A stretch of 6,242 nucleotides of DNA, from assembly GCA_003529325.1 (NCBI GenBank), contig DPVW01000119.1, forward strand, positions 1 through 6,242, given 5' to 3'. The position numbers were made by a program, and so were the translations under genes. Below, piece after piece: positions 6,030 through 6,242 of this stretch. Positions within the stretch are counted from its first letter, which is position 1; each line of letters begins with the position of its first letter. Source of the DNA: Candidatus Latescibacterota bacterium (GTDB lineage: Bacteria; Latescibacterota; UBA2968; UBA8231). Under the pieces are notes generated by a model that saw only the letters and a program-made list of their open reading frames with translations, was not told the DNA's origin and made no database searches.

Positions 6030-6242
6030 CTAGGCTTCTACCTCGGCGATCTCCACCTGCCGCTTCTCGGCTTCGGCCCGCTCGGCGGCTTCCAGCAGAA
6101 CCACGCAGCGTCGTCCGTCGTGCATGCTGACCGGCACGGGCTGGTCGCTGGCCAGGGCTTCAAAGAACTTCGATGGAGAGTTGGCTCCGGGACGGTTGAA
6201 GGCCCGGTCGATGTCGGGGATCGTTTCCCAGGCCTTGGTCTG
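6030..6242 (-). CDS. Gfo/Idh/MocA-type oxidoreductase, C-terminal fragment (partial at window edge)
   Basis: The last 70 codons of a minus-strand gene whose beginning lies beyond the right edge; it ends with TAG at 6032-6030. The visible protein begins QTKAWETIPDIDRAFNRPG, continues through SPSKFFEALASDQPVPVSM, then HDGRRCVVLLEAAERAEAEK, and ends EIAEVEA. The pattern P-V-x-x-x-D-G-x-R-x-V-x-L-L-E-A-A followed by a charged tail is the usual C-terminus of Gfo/Idh/MocA NAD(P)-dependent sugar or inositol dehydrogenases. The nucleotide-binding and catalytic parts are outside the window, so cofactor and substrate cannot be judged. It is first of a pair with the cupin gene, only 6 bases downstream. 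The frame was read from the sequence, and the end is certain; the family call rests on a short conserved tail. Confidence 0.72.
   Translation of the reverse strand, partial: QTKAWETIPDIDRAFNRPGANSPSKFFEALASDQPVPVSMHDGRRCVVLLEAAERAEAEKRQVEIAEVEA

Overview
The window is GC-rich, gene-dense bacterial DNA with short intergenic gaps and Shine-Dalgarno sites in front of several genes. Nothing in it fixes the taxon. A sulfatase, a PAPS-independent type sulfotransferase homologue, an enolase-superfamily sugar-acid dehydratase, a cupin and a Gfo/Idh/MocA oxidoreductase side by side recall carbohydrate- and sulfate-ester-degrading bacteria such as uncultivated marine or host-associated lineages. That placement is inference only. 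No tRNA, rRNA, CRISPR array, IS element or phage gene was seen.

Layout. Positions 1-71 are a leader with a perfect 6-6-6 inverted repeat (25-42) and a strong ribosome-binding site. It precedes a galactonate-dehydratase-like enolase-superfamily enzyme (72-1232, +) with an apparently complete active site. After a 273-base gap without a convincing gene comes a small, probably exported SRPBCC/START-like protein of unknown function (1506-2129, +). A minus-strand unit follows: a type I sulfatase (3825-2377) whose stop overlaps, as ATGA, the start of a possible unrecognised 64-residue protein (2380-2186). Divergent from the sulfatase, across a 93-base shared upstream region, is an arylsulfotransferase (ASST)-family beta-propeller protein (3919-5346, +). 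Its stop codon interlocks with the stop of a minus-strand bicupin-like protein (6023-5343). The cupin lies 6 bases downstream of the C-terminal end of a Gfo/Idh/MocA-type oxidoreductase that runs off the right edge (6242-6030, -).

How they may work together (inference). The dehydratase, the oxidoreductase and perhaps the cupin fit oxidative catabolism of an unusual sugar or sugar acid. The divergent sulfatase and sulfotransferase fit removal or relocation of sulfate groups on an organic substrate. The most distinctive points are this divergent pair, the sulfatase's departures from the textbook active site, the absence of an evident export signal on the ASST-like protein, and the small ORF coupled to the sulfatase.
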